Shown here: piece by piece, positions 17,312 to 26,750 of the stretch
Layout: every line of letters begins with the position of its first letter
How positions within the stretch are numbered: the first letter of the stretch is position 1
NCBI RefSeq assembly: GCF_002154605.1
Contig: NZ_MUNE01000127.1
Location: forward strand, 1 to 64,000
Direction of reading: 5' to 3'
Source of the DNA: Streptomyces milbemycinicus
GTDB lineage: Bacteria; Actinomycetota; Actinomycetes; Streptomycetales; Streptomycetaceae
DNA: 64,000 nt
Translations under genes and position numbers: made by a program
Notes under the pieces: generated by a model
Database searches by the model: none
What the model was told of the DNA's origin: nothing
Seen by the model: the letters and a program-made list of their open reading frames with translations, nothing else

Positions 17312-18388
17312 TCAGGAGGCAAAGGACCGCTCCAGCCGCGGAACCAGGTCCTGAAGATCCTGTTCCCAACAGCCCGCGGTGTGGCCGCCGTTGCACTGGG
17401 TGCCCCAGCTCGAACCGTCGCCGTAGTTGATGTAGTAGTAGGGCATGCCCAGAGCGTCCATGCGGGCCTTGACGTTTTTGGCCGCGCCCGCCACCCAGAA
17501 CTCCATGTCGACAGGTGAGCCCCCGCCGTCGCCCGTGTAGATGGAGACCCCTATGCCGGCGAGCCGGTCCATGTGCTGGGACGGGTCGACCTGGTTCCAC
17601 CGCCAGTCGACGTTGAGCACCGGGTAGGGCGAGCCGAACAGCGCATCACTGTCCACACCCGGCTTGAAGGCGGACTCGTTGGGGTCACAGTAGCCGGACG
17701 ACGAGGCGCACATCGCGCCCAGCGCGTCGGTGACGGAGGCCACGACGGCCATCCGCAGGTCCATGGAGTTGGCCGACAGGTCGATGTCTCCCGACAGGGA
17801 CGCGGTCTGGCTGAACAGGTCGGGGCGGACCTGGGCGTAGTGGAAGGCCCCGAACCCGCCCATGGAGACACCAGCGACGGCCCTGGCCTTCTTGGTGGCG
17901 ATGGTCCGCAGGTTCGCGTCCACGAACGGAATCACCTGCTTGAGGTGGAAGTTCTCCCAGTTCTGGGCGCCGAGCACGGTGTTCTGGTTGAGCCAGTTGG
18001 CGTACCAGCTCCGGGCGCCGCCGTCCGGGATGACGGTGATCATCTCGTCCGACATGGACAGCGCCGGATAGCTCTGCTGGATCGGGTCGTCGGGTGCGCC
18101 GTGCAGGAAGTAGAGCACCGGGTAGCGCCGGTTCGGGTCGTCGTAGTAGCCGCTTGGCAGGATGATCTTGATGTGCTGCTCACCCGTGACCTCGGGAGTG
18201 GTCACGGTGAGATAGAAGTTGGTGGCACTTCCTGTCGTGGTGCCGACCTGGGTCAGGCCGAAGCCGTTCGCCATCGTTGGCGGAGCGGTGCTGTCAGCGG
18301 CCTGTGCCGTGCCCGCCGGCGTGGCCATCGCCACCGTGGCGACCGCCCAGGCCACCAGGATGCGCCACCAGTTCGCTCTGACTGTCAC
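17312..18388 (-). CDS. Secreted esterase (alpha/beta hydrolase, esterase-D/antigen-85 type)
   Basis: A 358-aa exported esterase. A Sec signal peptide of about 30 residues (WRILVAWAVATVAMATPAGT then AQA) precedes the catalytic domain. The nucleophile is Ser at about 175 in GVSMGG, and the oxyanion region is YFLHGAPDD. Members cleave feruloyl or acetyl esters on plant wall polysaccharides or act as acyltransferases. GTG at 18388 has GAGGGGG upstream. It follows the penicillin-acylase-like gene by 53 bp in the same direction, and a strong terminator follows. A relative lies divergently at 19364. Confidence 0.88.
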   Translation of the reverse strand: MTVRANWWRILVAWAVATVAMATPAGTAQAADSTAPPTMANGFGLTQVGTTTGSATNFYLTVTTPEVTGEQHIKIILPSGYYDDPNRRYPVLYFLHGAPDDPIQQSYPALSMSDEMITVIPDGGARSWYANWLNQNTVLGAQNWENFHLKQVIPFVDANLRTIATKKARAVAGVSMGGFGAFHYAQVRPDLFSQTASLSGDIDLSANSMDLRMAVVASVTDALGAMCASSSGYCDPNESAFKPGVDSDALFGSPYPVLNVDWRWNQVDPSQHMDRLAGIGVSIYTGDGGGSPVDMEFWVAGAAKNVKARMDALGMPYYYINYGDGSSWGTQCNGGHTAGCWEQDLQDLVPRLERSFAS

Positions 18389-18441
18389 AGCGTTCCCCCT
18401 CGTGAGTCTCTTCTTGCCCGGCGCGAATACACATGCCGCTC

Positions 18442-19095
18442 TCAGTCCAGGACCTTGATCTCCAGTGCCGGTGAGGCCGCGATCTGTTCCTCGGTGAAGC
18501 GCTCGGTCACCCACTGGCCTGCCGAGAACACCTTGGTCTGATCGACGTAGTGCGGTGAGTTGGGGTTGGCCGATTGTGAGTAGGTCAGTACGGAGAGTGC
18601 CTGTGGCGGGCCGTCGGCGGTGAACCGCACCTGCTGGATGAAGCTGGAGCCGAAGACGATGTCGAGCTTGCCGTCGACCTGTCCCGGAGTGATCACGTTC
18701 AGCACGCCCAGTTCCCCTGGTGAGCCGTGGATCGGGATCTGCTCATCGTTGCGGGTGACCTTCTGGATGTCCGACAGCGGTGCGTTCAGCGGTATGCCTG
18801 TGTTGCGCAGGGCGAGAACCGCGCGGCCGAAGGCGTCGCGGACGGCGGAGCTGCCGGAGTCCAGCGAATTGGGCGTGTGGACCGGGTCGTTGGGGTCGAA
18901 GGGAACCCGCCACGGCAGTTTCTCGACGCCTTGTCCGCCGAGCGGGCGGGTCCAGTAGTTCGCGGACAGCCAGGAACCCCGGCTGTCCGGCCCTCCTTCG
19001 GCGGCCGGTGACCCGCTCGCCGCCGTCGTACCCATCACCGCCACCGCGGCGACGACCGCCATCGGCAGCCTCGCTCTGTGTCTCCTCCGCACCAT
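18442..19095 (-). CDS. Exported C-terminal piece of a penicillin-acylase-family protein
   Basis: A 217-aa protein with a signal peptide ([20 protein letters not shown] onward to about residue 33) followed directly by what in penicillin/AHL acylases is only the C-terminal region: [52 protein letters not shown]. The N-terminal catalytic Ser after the autoprocessing site and the first 500-600 residues are missing. The GGAAGG ribosome site, signal peptide and sustained frame suggest it is expressed, but it cannot be a normal acylase. It may be a deletion remnant that kept its own signal, or a repurposed domain. Confidence 0.72.
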   Translation of the reverse strand: MVRRRHRARLPMAVVAAVAVMGTTAASGSPAAEGGPDSRGSWLSANYWTRPLGGQGVEKLPWRVPFDPNDPVHTPNSLDSGSSAVRDAFGRAVLALRNTGIPLNAPLSDIQKVTRNDEQIPIHGSPGELGVLNVITPGQVDGKLDIVFGSSFIQQVRFTADGPPQALSVLTYSQSANPNSPHYVDQTKVFSAGQWVTERFTEEQIAASPALEIKVLD

Positions 19096-19363
19096 CGAGC
19101 CATCCTTCCCTGCGGTACAGGTCTGCGTCCGAATGCGGCCACGCAAGACGACGGCCGACGACGTAGCGATACTGCTGCCGCCCCAGGCCCCTGGGCTCAG
19201 GGAAGTGCCGAGGTGTCCTGGGTGTCACTCCGGAGCGTTCCGGATGTCCTGCCCGCAGCTTTCGCCCCTAACGTGTCGACGGCGTCCGCCGGACCGGTCG
19301 GAAGCAGCACGCGGGTCTGTCCGCTGCGTTCGGACGCTTCGTCATGTTCTTGACCAGGAGGTC

Positions 19364-20356
19364 ATGTTGAGCGCACAGCACCCCACCCGCAGGAACATCC
19401 TCAAGGCTGCCGGCGGGCTCTCCGCCGCGATGGCCATGGGCGCCGGGTTCGTCCTGGCCGGCTCCACGCCCGCCGCCGCGGTCGGCGACGGGTTCGGCCT
19501 GCGGATCGTGGACCGCAACGAGAGCGACCCCCGGATGTGGTACTACCGGTTCCAGACCGATGAGATCGGCTGGAACCCCGGCGTCAACGTGCTCCTGCCG
19601 GACGACTATCACGGGAGCGGTCGCACCTACCCGGTCCTGTACCTTTTCCACGGCGGCGGCACGGACCAGGACTTCATCACCTTCGACCGCGAGGGCGTCC
19701 GCGACTGGACCGCCGGCAAGCCCATCATCGTGGTCATGCCCGACGGCGGCCACGCGGGCTGGTACTCCAACCCCGTCAGCTCGAACGTCGGCCCGCGCAA
19801 CTGGGAGACCTTCCACATCGCCCAGCTGCTGCCCTGGATCGAGGCCAACTTCCGTACCTACGCCGAGTACGACGGCCGGGCCGTGGCCGGGTTCTCGATG
19901 GGAGGCTTCGGCGCGCTGAAGTACGCCGCCAAGTACTACGGCCACTTCGCCTCGGTCAGCGCCCACTCGGGCCCCGCCAGCCTGCGCCGCGACAATGGCA
20001 TGGTCGTCCACTGGGCCAACGTCAGCTCCGGCGCGCTCGACCTGGGCGGCGGCACGGTCTATGGCGCGCCCCTCTGGGACGAGGCCCGGGTGAATGCCGA
20101 CAACCCGGTGCAGCGCATCGAGAGCTACCGCAACAAGCGGGTGTTCCTCGTCGCGGGCACCAGCCCCGACCCGGTCAACTGGTTCGACACGGCCAACGAG
20201 ACCCACGTGCTCGCCGGGCAGCGCGAGTTCCGCTCCCTTCTCGACAACGCGGACATCCCGCACGAGTGGTACGAGCTGCCCGGTGGCCACTTCATTCGCC
20301 ACGACATGATGCAGCGCGACATCGACGGCATCATCGACCGCCTCCGCAAGGCGTGA
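19364..20356 (+). CDS. Tat-exported esterase (alpha/beta hydrolase, esterase-D type)
   Basis: A 330-aa esterase. The Tat signal is visible as [20 protein letters not shown], ending at TPAAA. The catalytic Ser is about residue 178 in GFSMGG, with YLFHGGG before it and GGHF near the C terminus supplying the His. It is related to the esterase at 17312, with the shared patterns FGL...YPVLY.FHG and NWE.FH...W. The start is ATG 19364 or, with better spacing from AGGAGG, TTG 19367. It leads a plus-strand group with the three propeller-tailed enzymes. Likely substrates are acyl or feruloyl esters on polysaccharide. Confidence 0.87.
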   Translation: MLSAQHPTRRNILKAAGGLSAAMAMGAGFVLAGSTPAAAVGDGFGLRIVDRNESDPRMWYYRFQTDEIGWNPGVNVLLPDDYHGSGRTYPVLYLFHGGGTDQDFITFDREGVRDWTAGKPIIVVMPDGGHAGWYSNPVSSNVGPRNWETFHIAQLLPWIEANFRTYAEYDGRAVAGFSMGGFGALKYAAKYYGHFASVSAHSGPASLRRDNGMVVHWANVSSGALDLGGGTVYGAPLWDEARVNADNPVQRIESYRNKRVFLVAGTSPDPVNWFDTANETHVLAGQREFRSLLDNADIPHEWYELPGGHFIRHDMMQRDIDGIIDRLRKA

Positions 20357-20421
20357 CCGGCGCACCGAGCGCCGCGCACCTTTCCCAGCCACCCCGAGAC
20401 GACCAAGGGGAGGAGCGTCTC

Positions 20422-21933
20422 GTGCTGATCGGACTCTCCCGACGCGCGCTGACCTGTGTCCTCGCGGCGACAGCCGCCCTCCTGCTGGCGCTGGTGAGCA
20501 CGTCCCCGGCTGCCGCCCGCACCACCGACCTCCCGGCTGCCTGCCCGGCCGCCGGATTCGTGTCCCAGCACTTTCACAGCGGTCACAACGGCGTCGACAT
20601 CGCCAATGACTACGGAACCCCGATCTACGCCGTCGCCGACGGCGAGGTGACCATCTCCGGTTACGCCAGCGGCTACGGCCAGTGGATCCGCATCCAGCAC
20701 CCGGACGGGACGATCTCCGAGTACGGGCACATGTACCAGCGGGACGTCTTCGCCGGCGACCACGTGGTGGCCGGGCAGCAGATCGCCCTGATGGGATCCG
20801 AGGGCGAGTCGTCCGGCCCCCATCTCCACCTGCGGATCTGGGGCGACTCGTCCGCCACGTACGGCATCGACCCCGAGCCCTACCTCGCCGAGCGCGGCGT
20901 GGTACTGCCCTGCGTCCCGGGCAGTGGCCCGCGCCCCACTCCCTTGGTGTATCCGGCGGAGTCGGGGCGTGTGGTGTCGGCGCGGTCGGCGGACGGTCGG
21001 CTTGAGGTGTTCGCCGCCGGTGCCGACGGGGTGCATCACGCCTGGCAGGCCGAAGCGAACGGCTCCTGGTCGGCGTGGGAGGCACTCGGAGGCCCGGGCG
21101 GCGCGGAGTTGGCGATCGCGCCGAACGCGGACGGACGTCTGGAGCTGTTCGCGATCAACGGGAATGTCTTCCAGCACCGGTACCAGCTGTCTGCTTCGGG
21201 TGGCTGGTCGGGCTGGGAGGGCTTCGGCGGGGGCGGTCGTGATGTGACGGCCGGTGTGAATGCCGACGGCCGGATCGAGGTGTTCGCGTCAGGGCCGGTC
21301 GGGTTGTTTCACAAGTACCAGGCCGCTCCGAACAGTGGCTGGTCGGACTGGGAGCCCACAGGCGGTGGCCCGGCTGACAGCCGTGTGGAGATGGAGAAGT
21401 CTCCGGACGGTCGTCTGGAGGTGTTCGCCCTGAACGGGAACACCTTCCAGCACCAATACCAGACCTCGCCGAACGGCGGCTGGTCGGCGTGGGAGAACTT
21501 CGGCGGCGGGGGGCACGATCTGACCGTGGACCACAACCAGGACGGGCGTCTGGAGGTCTTCGCCTCCGGTCCTGTGGGAGTGTTTCACAAGTATCAGACC
21601 AGCCCGACGGGTTGGTCGGAATGGGAGCCCACGGGTGGCCCCGCCGACTCTCAGCTCAGCAGCGAGCGTTCGCCCGACGGCCGGGTCGAGGTGTTCGCCA
21701 TCAACGGCAGCGTGGCCCAGCATCTCTGGCAGACCGGGGTGAACGCCCCGTACGGACAGTGGGAGTCCTTCGGTACCGGCGGCACGGAGGTTGCCGCCAC
21801 GGCGAACGCCGACGGCCGCATCGAGGTCTTCGGCGCCAGCGGCGCCGGCGTCCACCACAAGTGGCAGACCGGCTTCTCGACCTGGTCGGACTGGACGTGG
21901 CTGAACAACACCGCGGGTCCTGCCGTCAACTGA
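20422..21933 (+). CDS. Secreted M23 peptidase with seven-bladed PLL-type lectin propeller
   Basis: A 503-aa exported protein. After a signal peptide of about 32 residues comes an M23 (LytM) zinc endopeptidase domain, about residues 40-165. The zinc/catalytic residues are His55 and Asp59 in HNGVD and His134/His136 in HLH. Such enzymes cut peptide bridges in peptidoglycan. Residues about 175-500 hold seven repeats of about 45 residues with the pattern DGRLEVFA...G..H.YQ....GWS.W, the signature of PLL-type seven-bladed propellers that bind fucose or methylated sugars. The GTG start follows GGGGAGGAG. It is 65 bp after the esterase and 11 bp before the lysozyme-like gene, so probably co-transcribed. 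Confidence 0.88.
   Translation: MLIGLSRRALTCVLAATAALLLALVSTSPAAARTTDLPAACPAAGFVSQHFHSGHNGVDIANDYGTPIYAVADGEVTISGYASGYGQWIRIQHPDGTISEYGHMYQRDVFAGDHVVAGQQIALMGSEGESSGPHLHLRIWGDSSATYGIDPEPYLAERGVVLPCVPGSGPRPTPLVYPAESGRVVSARSADGRLEVFAAGADGVHHAWQAEANGSWSAWEALGGPGGAELAIAPNADGRLELFAINGNVFQHRYQLSASGGWSGWEGFGGGGRDVTAGVNADGRIEVFASGPVGLFHKYQAAPNSGWSDWEPTGGGPADSRVEMEKSPDGRLEVFALNGNTFQHQYQTSPNGGWSAWENFGGGGHDLTVDHNQDGRLEVFASGPVGVFHKYQTSPTGWSEWEPTGGPADSQLSSERSPDGRVEVFAINGSVAQHLWQTGVNAPYGQWESFGTGGTEVAATANADGRIEVFGASGAGVHHKWQTGFSTWSDWTWLNNTAGPAVN
21652..21791 (+). repeat. 140-bp direct repeat, copy 1 (propeller blade 6)
   Basis: This 140-bp stretch of the M23-propeller gene recurs at 23145-23284 in the lysozyme-propeller gene with a single silent difference (AAC/AAT). 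Other blades of the two genes differ freely, so the block points to recent gene conversion or duplication. Confidence 0.9.
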
Positions 21934-21944
21934 GGAGACATCAG

Positions 21945-23426
21945 GTGGAAAGACAACAGGTGCATACCGTGCGGCGGGCCCGAAGAGCGCCCCACCGCGT
22001 CATGCTGTCGACGCTGGTCTCGTTGCTGCTCGCGGCGGGGGTCGTCGTCGGCGCCTCGCCGGCCTACGCCGCTCCGAGCGACCTGTGCGCCGAGGTCGGC
22101 TACAACGCGGGCTTCCGCGGCGACGGCCTGGTGACCGCCGTCGCCGTTGCCCTCGCGGAGTCCAGCTGCGACCCTTCGGCGACCAACGTTCAGAACAACA
22201 CACCCCCGTCTCGGGACCGCGGCCTGTGGCAGATCAACGACTACTGGCACCCCGAGGTCGACGACGCCTGCGCCTACGACGCCCAGTGCAACGCCAACGC
22301 CGCCTTCGAAATCTCCTCCGGCGGTACGAACTGGCAGCCCTGGTCCACCTACAACGCGGGCGCGCATTGGCGGCACATGGATGAGGCGCAGGCCGCAGTG
22401 GACCGGCTCGGCCACCACGAGCCCGGCCCCGGACCGCTGGTGTATCCGGCGGAGTCGGGGCGTGTGGTGTCGGCGCGGTCGGCGGACGGCCGTCTCGAGG
22501 TCTTCGTGGCCGGGGCCGGTGGTGTCCACCACGCGTGGCAGACGAGTGTCAACGGTGGCTGGTCCGAGTGGGAGTCCCTGGGCGGTCCGGGCGGCGCGGA
22601 GCTGGCGATCGGTCCGAACGTGGACGGGCGCCTTGAGGTCTTCGCCATCAACGGTGACGTTTTCCAGCACCGCTATCAGCTCTCCTCCTCGGGTGGATGG
22701 TCGGGCTGGGAGAACTTCGGGGGAGGTGGCAAGGACATCGCTGTCGGGGCGAACGGCGACGGCCGTCTGGAAGTCTTTGCGTCCGGCCCGGTCGGGGTGT
22801 TCCACAAGTATCAGACGGCTGCCAACAGCGGTTGGTCGGACTGGGAGTCGGCGGGCGGTGGTCCGGTGAACAGCCGGCTTGAGATGGAGAAGTCTGCGGA
22901 CGGACGCCTTGAAGTGTTCGCGCTCAACGGTGATGTCTTCCAGCACCAGTACCAGACGGCGGTGAACGGCGGCTGGTCGGCGTGGGAGAACTTCGGTGGC
23001 GGGGGGCACGATCTGACCGTGGACCACAACCAGGATGGACGCTTGGAGGTCTTTGCTTCCGGTCCTGCGGGTGTGTTCCACAAGTACCAGAGTGATCCGG
23101 CGAGTTGGTCGGACTGGGAGTCCACGGGCGGTCCTGCCGAGTCCCAGCTCAGCAGCGAGCGTTCGCCCGACGGCCGGGTCGAGGTGTTCGCCATCAATGG
23201 CAGCGTGGCCCAGCATCTCTGGCAGACCGGGGTGAACGCCCCGTACGGACAGTGGGAGTCCTTCGGTACCGGCGGCACGGAGGTCACTGCCACGGCGAAC
23301 GCCGACGGCCGCATCGAGGTCTTCGGCGCCAGCGGTGCCGGCGTGTATCACAAGTGGCAGACGGGTTTCGCGTCCTGGTCCGACTGGATCTGGGTCAACA
23401 ACACCGCAGGCCCCGCAGTCAACTGA
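21945..23426 (+). CDS. Secreted lysozyme-like enzyme with seven-bladed PLL-type lectin propeller
   Basis: A 493-aa exported protein. The GTG start at 21945 lies 6 bases after GAGGAGA, giving an Arg-rich N terminus and a signal ending in ASPAYA. The catalytic domain (about 45-150) is a lysozyme/transglycosylase-like fold: the likely catalytic Glu is about residue 72 in ALAESSCDP, followed by [11 protein letters not shown] and a paired-Cys loop (CAYDAQC). Family members cut the glycan strand of peptidoglycan. From about residue 165 the same seven-blade propeller as the previous gene follows, nearly identical in its first and sixth blades. The pair would cut both peptide and glycan bonds of the same wall. 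Confidence 0.87.
   Translation: MERQQVHTVRRARRAPHRVMLSTLVSLLLAAGVVVGASPAYAAPSDLCAEVGYNAGFRGDGLVTAVAVALAESSCDPSATNVQNNTPPSRDRGLWQINDYWHPEVDDACAYDAQCNANAAFEISSGGTNWQPWSTYNAGAHWRHMDEAQAAVDRLGHHEPGPGPLVYPAESGRVVSARSADGRLEVFVAGAGGVHHAWQTSVNGGWSEWESLGGPGGAELAIGPNVDGRLEVFAINGDVFQHRYQLSSSGGWSGWENFGGGGKDIAVGANGDGRLEVFASGPVGVFHKYQTAANSGWSDWESAGGGPVNSRLEMEKSADGRLEVFALNGDVFQHQYQTAVNGGWSAWENFGGGGHDLTVDHNQDGRLEVFASGPAGVFHKYQSDPASWSDWESTGGPAESQLSSERSPDGRVEVFAINGSVAQHLWQTGVNAPYGQWESFGTGGTEVTATANADGRIEVFGASGAGVYHKWQTGFASWSDWIWVNNTAGPAVN
23145..23284 (+). repeat. 140-bp direct repeat, copy 2 (propeller blade 6)
   Basis: The second copy of the block at 21652-21791, with one base different. It lies in the lysozyme-propeller gene, about 1.5 kb downstream. 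Confidence 0.9.
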
Positions 23427-23443
23427 TCCCTCGACCCGTGAAC

Positions 23444-23488
23444 GCCCCGCGGCCGGCGGAGCCCGTACGGTTCGGCCGGCCGCGGGGC
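23444..23488 (+). terminator. GC-rich hairpin between two propeller genes
   Basis: GCCCCGCGGCCGGC (23444-23457) pairs perfectly with 23475-23488 across a 17-base loop. There is no T-tract. It lies just before the GH43 ribosome site, so it could be a terminator, an attenuator or an mRNA stabiliser. Confidence 0.6.
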
Positions 23489-23504
23489 CCGGCTGGAGAG
23501 ACTC

Positions 23505-25523
23505 ATGCTCCCGATCAGCAGACGGAATCTGTTGCGCGCCGCCGCGGCGAGCGCGCTGCCACTGATGGGCGCCGGCCGCGCCGAGGCCTCGGACGTCCCG
23601 CCCCACCGGTGGATCGGCTCGGGCCCCTTCACCTACGTCCATGACCCGTCCACCCTCGCCGGGCCCCGCTACCTCAACGACCACACGCTCGTCCAAGTCC
23701 AGGACCGCTGGCACCTGTTCAGTATCGTCGGCGCGAGCGCGCCGCGCGGCGAGTCACCGGACAGCGCGGCGGAGATCGCCTTCACCCACGCCTCCGCCCC
23801 GACGCCGTACGGGCCGTGGACCGCGCACGTCGACGCCCTCACCGTCGACCTCTCCTATTTCGGTGAGGAACACCTATGGGCGCCGCACGTCGTCGAGGCG
23901 GGCGGCAGATACTGGATGTTCTACGCTGCCGGTGGCGAAGCCGGTGCCGCGATCAACCTCGCCACCTCCACCGACCTGTTCACCTGGACCCGGGAGCCGT
24001 CCGGCCCGCTGTTCCGAGGCCTCGCCGCACGCGACCCGATGGTGGTGCGGATCGGCGGCGAGTGGGTCATGTACTACACCGAACTCTCGAAACCGGGTGG
24101 CCGCCACGTCGTCGCCCACCGCCGCTCCGATGACCTGCTGCACTGGAGCGAGCCGGGGATCGTGTTCACCGACGCGAGCACCGACACGACGGTCTCCGTG
24201 ACCGAGTCGCCGTTCGTCGTCGAACGGGACGACTGGTATTACCTGTTCATCGGTCCGCGGGGCGGCTACGAGGGCACGGATGTGCTGGCGTCCCGGGACC
24301 CGTTCCACTTCGACCTCGACGGGTACGCGGGACACGTACCCGGTCACGCTGTCGAGGTGGTCGCCGACGGTGGGAACTGGTACGTGAGCGCCGCGGGCTG
24401 GTTCCGGCAAGGGCTGTACATGGCGCCCCTGCACTGGCGTGACACACCGGTGCCGTGGCAGAGCCCCGACAACCCGGTGGCCGGCCTCGACGCCGACGGC
24501 CGGCTCACGGTGTTCGCGCTCGACGCCGGGGACCGGTCGATGCTGCGCCGCGTCCAGCTCGACCCGAACACCGACACCTGGTCGGCGTGGGAGGTCTTCG
24601 GCGGCCCGGCCGGGGCAGTCCCCACGCTCGGCCGCAACACGAACGGCGGGCTGGAGGTGTTCTCGCTCGCCCCGGGCGGCGCCAACCTGCACCACCGGGT
24701 GCAGCGGCCGGACGGAGGCTGGCACGACTGGGAGGAGTTCGGCGGCCCGGCTGGTGCCGCCCCCGCCGTCGCCCGTGACGCGAGTGGCCGGCTGGAGGTC
24801 CTCGCGCTGAGCCCCGGTGGTGCCTCCGTCGCCCGCCGACGCCAGGGGGCGCCGGGATCGCTCGCCTGGGAACCCTGGGAACCGGGATTCGGCGGAGCCG
24901 CGGGTGCGCCCCCCGTCGTCGCGGCCAACGCCGACGGCCGGTTGGAGGCGTTCGCCCTCTCGCCCGGCGGTTCCGGGATCTACCACCGCTGGCAGGAGGC
25001 GCCGGGCGGCCCCTGGACCGCCGCGTGGCACCCGTTCGGGACCGCGGCGGGCGCCGCGCCAAGGGTGGCGCGGGACGGCAGCGGCCGGCTCACTGTCACC
25101 GCGATCGGGCCGTCCGGTGTGGGGACGTTCCACCGTCGGCAGTCCGTGCCCAGCGGCGGCTGGGATGACTGGCTGCCGCTGTTCGGCTGGAGCGCCGCCG
25201 CGCCGACTCTCGCCGTCAACGCCGACGGCCGCCTGGAGGCCTTCTCCCTGACGCCCGGCGGGGCACGGCTCAGTCACCGCCGGCAGGTCGCCCCGGGCGG
25301 CGGCTGGGACTCCGGCGCGGAGTTCGGGGAACCCGGCATCCGTCTCGCCGCCACGCCCGCGGCCGCGATCGACCCCGCCGGGCGGACCCATGTCTTCGCC
25401 GTCACCACCGAGGGCCGGATACGCCGGCGGGTCCAGGTCAGGCCGAGCGGCGGGTGGGGACCGTGGGCGACATTCGGCGATCGCCCGGTCGCACCGGTCG
25501 TGTCGGGCAGTCCCGCCCCCTGA
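23505..25523 (+). CDS. Tat-exported GH43/GH32-superfamily enzyme with PLL-like propeller
   Basis: A 672-aa protein with a Tat signal (SRRNLLRAAAASALP). Residues about 45-315 form a five-bladed furanosidase propeller. An acidic residue sits early in LNDHTLVQ, a middle Asp in ARDPMVVR and a Glu in VTESPFVV, matching the general base, pKa modulator and acid of GH43/GH32-type enzymes. The likely activity is arabinofuranosidase, xylosidase or fructosidase; I cannot choose. Residues about 325-665 carry seven more diverged lectin-like blades (NADGRLEAFALSPGG...H.RQ). An ATG with GGAG upstream starts it, 78 bp after the lysozyme-like gene. It is the third propeller-tailed enzyme in a row. Confidence 0.83.
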   Translation: MLPISRRNLLRAAAASALPLMGAGRAEASDVPPHRWIGSGPFTYVHDPSTLAGPRYLNDHTLVQVQDRWHLFSIVGASAPRGESPDSAAEIAFTHASAPTPYGPWTAHVDALTVDLSYFGEEHLWAPHVVEAGGRYWMFYAAGGEAGAAINLATSTDLFTWTREPSGPLFRGLAARDPMVVRIGGEWVMYYTELSKPGGRHVVAHRRSDDLLHWSEPGIVFTDASTDTTVSVTESPFVVERDDWYYLFIGPRGGYEGTDVLASRDPFHFDLDGYAGHVPGHAVEVVADGGNWYVSAAGWFRQGLYMAPLHWRDTPVPWQSPDNPVAGLDADGRLTVFALDAGDRSMLRRVQLDPNTDTWSAWEVFGGPAGAVPTLGRNTNGGLEVFSLAPGGANLHHRVQRPDGGWHDWEEFGGPAGAAPAVARDASGRLEVLALSPGGASVARRRQGAPGSLAWEPWEPGFGGAAGAPPVVAANADGRLEAFALSPGGSGIYHRWQEAPGGPWTAAWHPFGTAAGAAPRVARDGSGRLTVTAIGPSGVGTFHRRQSVPSGGWDDWLPLFGWSAAAPTLAVNADGRLEAFSLTPGGARLSHRRQVAPGGGWDSGAEFGEPGIRLAATPAAAIDPAGRTHVFAVTTEGRIRRRVQVRPSGGWGPWATFGDRPVAPVVSGSPAP

Positions 25524-25955
25524 GCAGGGGCCGGATCTCGCCACCCGGTGAGGGCGAATACGGGCTGCGAACCCACCGGAAGGCATGCCTCCCCGGCCGT
25601 GTGCGGTGCCCTTCCCCACACTGCGGCGAGTAGTGGAGACGTCCGCGGCCGACAGGTCGACGTGTGCACGCCCGGTCTCGGGGAGGCCGTTCACCGAAGG
25701 GGCTGGTTCGACAGAGGCTGGAAAACCGTTTTAAAACATAGCTCTTGACGTGAAATTCGAGTGCATTGGGTCACAGGAGGAACGCCTGGCCCGCCCCACG
25801 GGCAACCGGTCCCGGGGCCACGGGATTCGGGAGCCTCCGCCCGCCTGCGGCGGCCCCGGCCGAAGTGGCCGAAGCCCGCCGGTTCACCCCCCTGACGGCT
25901 GGGTATCGTTGCGCCCGTCCGACATTCCAGGACACGCGGAACCGGGGGGTGAGCG
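25524..25955. other. Intergenic region with a palindrome
   Basis: 432 bp between the GH43-like gene and the FHA gene. GTTTTAAAAC (25728-25737) is a perfect palindrome in an AT-rich island, and TTGACG at 25744 may be a -35 box. No gene is seen. Confidence 0.45.
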
Positions 25956-26750
25956 GTGAGCGGCGTAGTCGTCCATCTGCCGCAGGGGAGCGGCGCCGAC
26001 GGCGGTGAACCGGTGACGTTGCGGCTGGGCCCCGGCGAGGTCGCGCGGTTCGGGCGCGGTTCTCCCACGACCCCGGTCGAACTCCGCCTGGACGACGACG
26101 CGGTGTCCCGGCTGGCGGGCGAGATCCGTGTGACCGACGATCACTGGCAACTGACGAACCACAGCACCAGCCACAGCTATCTGGTGGAGAACCCGGAGGG
26201 AGCGGGCGAGTACCTGAGGGTTCAGCCGCGCAGGGTCGGCGCCCCCATTCCCTTCGAGTTCTCGCGCGTAGTGCTGCCCACCCGCAGTCAGGTGCCGGTC
26301 GTCTTCCAGGTGTTCGCGCCCGACCATGTCTATCTGGACCCGGACGCCACGGGCGTGCTGTGGGGGAGCCGCACCGTCATGGCGTACTCCCTCGACGAGA
26401 CGGCCACGTACTTCCTCGTCCTGGTCGCCCTGTGCGAGCCGCGCCTGCGCGACCAGTCACGGGTCGCGGTTCCCACCACGCCCCAGATCGTGGAACGTCT
26501 CAACGGACACACCACCTCAGGTGCCCTGACAGCGCGGGCGATCAGCTCCCACATCGACTACCTCGCCGAGCAGAAGCTGCGCATCGGCCCACCGGACGTG
26601 CACGACCCCGGCAAGGGCGACCGCCGCAACGGCAAGCGGGAGGAGATCGTCGGGCTCGCGCTCCGCTTCGGGCTCGTACGGGAGGAGCACCTCGCGTTGC
26701 TGCCACCGCCGACGGGCGCGGCCGGGCGGGAGCGGCAGCCGGCGCGATGA
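25956..26750 (+). CDS. FHA-domain protein with C-terminal helical domain
   Basis: A 264-aa cytoplasmic protein. The N-terminal 100 residues read as an FHA fold (LGPGEVARFGRG, DDDAVSRLAGEIRV, WQLTNHSTS), which binds phosphothreonine. Residues about 135-240 look like a winged helix (LNGHTTSGALTARAISSHID). The stop overlaps the next gene's start as ATGA, so it is translationally coupled to the kinase. The FHA protein is probably a substrate or docking partner of that kinase. Confidence 0.82.
   Translation: MSGVVVHLPQGSGADGGEPVTLRLGPGEVARFGRGSPTTPVELRLDDDAVSRLAGEIRVTDDHWQLTNHSTSHSYLVENPEGAGEYLRVQPRRVGAPIPFEFSRVVLPTRSQVPVVFQVFAPDHVYLDPDATGVLWGSRTVMAYSLDETATYFLVLVALCEPRLRDQSRVAVPTTPQIVERLNGHTTSGALTARAISSHIDYLAEQKLRIGPPDVHDPGKGDRRNGKREEIVGLALRFGLVREEHLALLPPPTGAAGRERQPAR

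Noticed and set aside
20944-25523. Possible CRISPR or minisatellite array in the repeated region
   Set aside because: The repeats are about 140 bp, diverged and in frame; they encode propeller blades.
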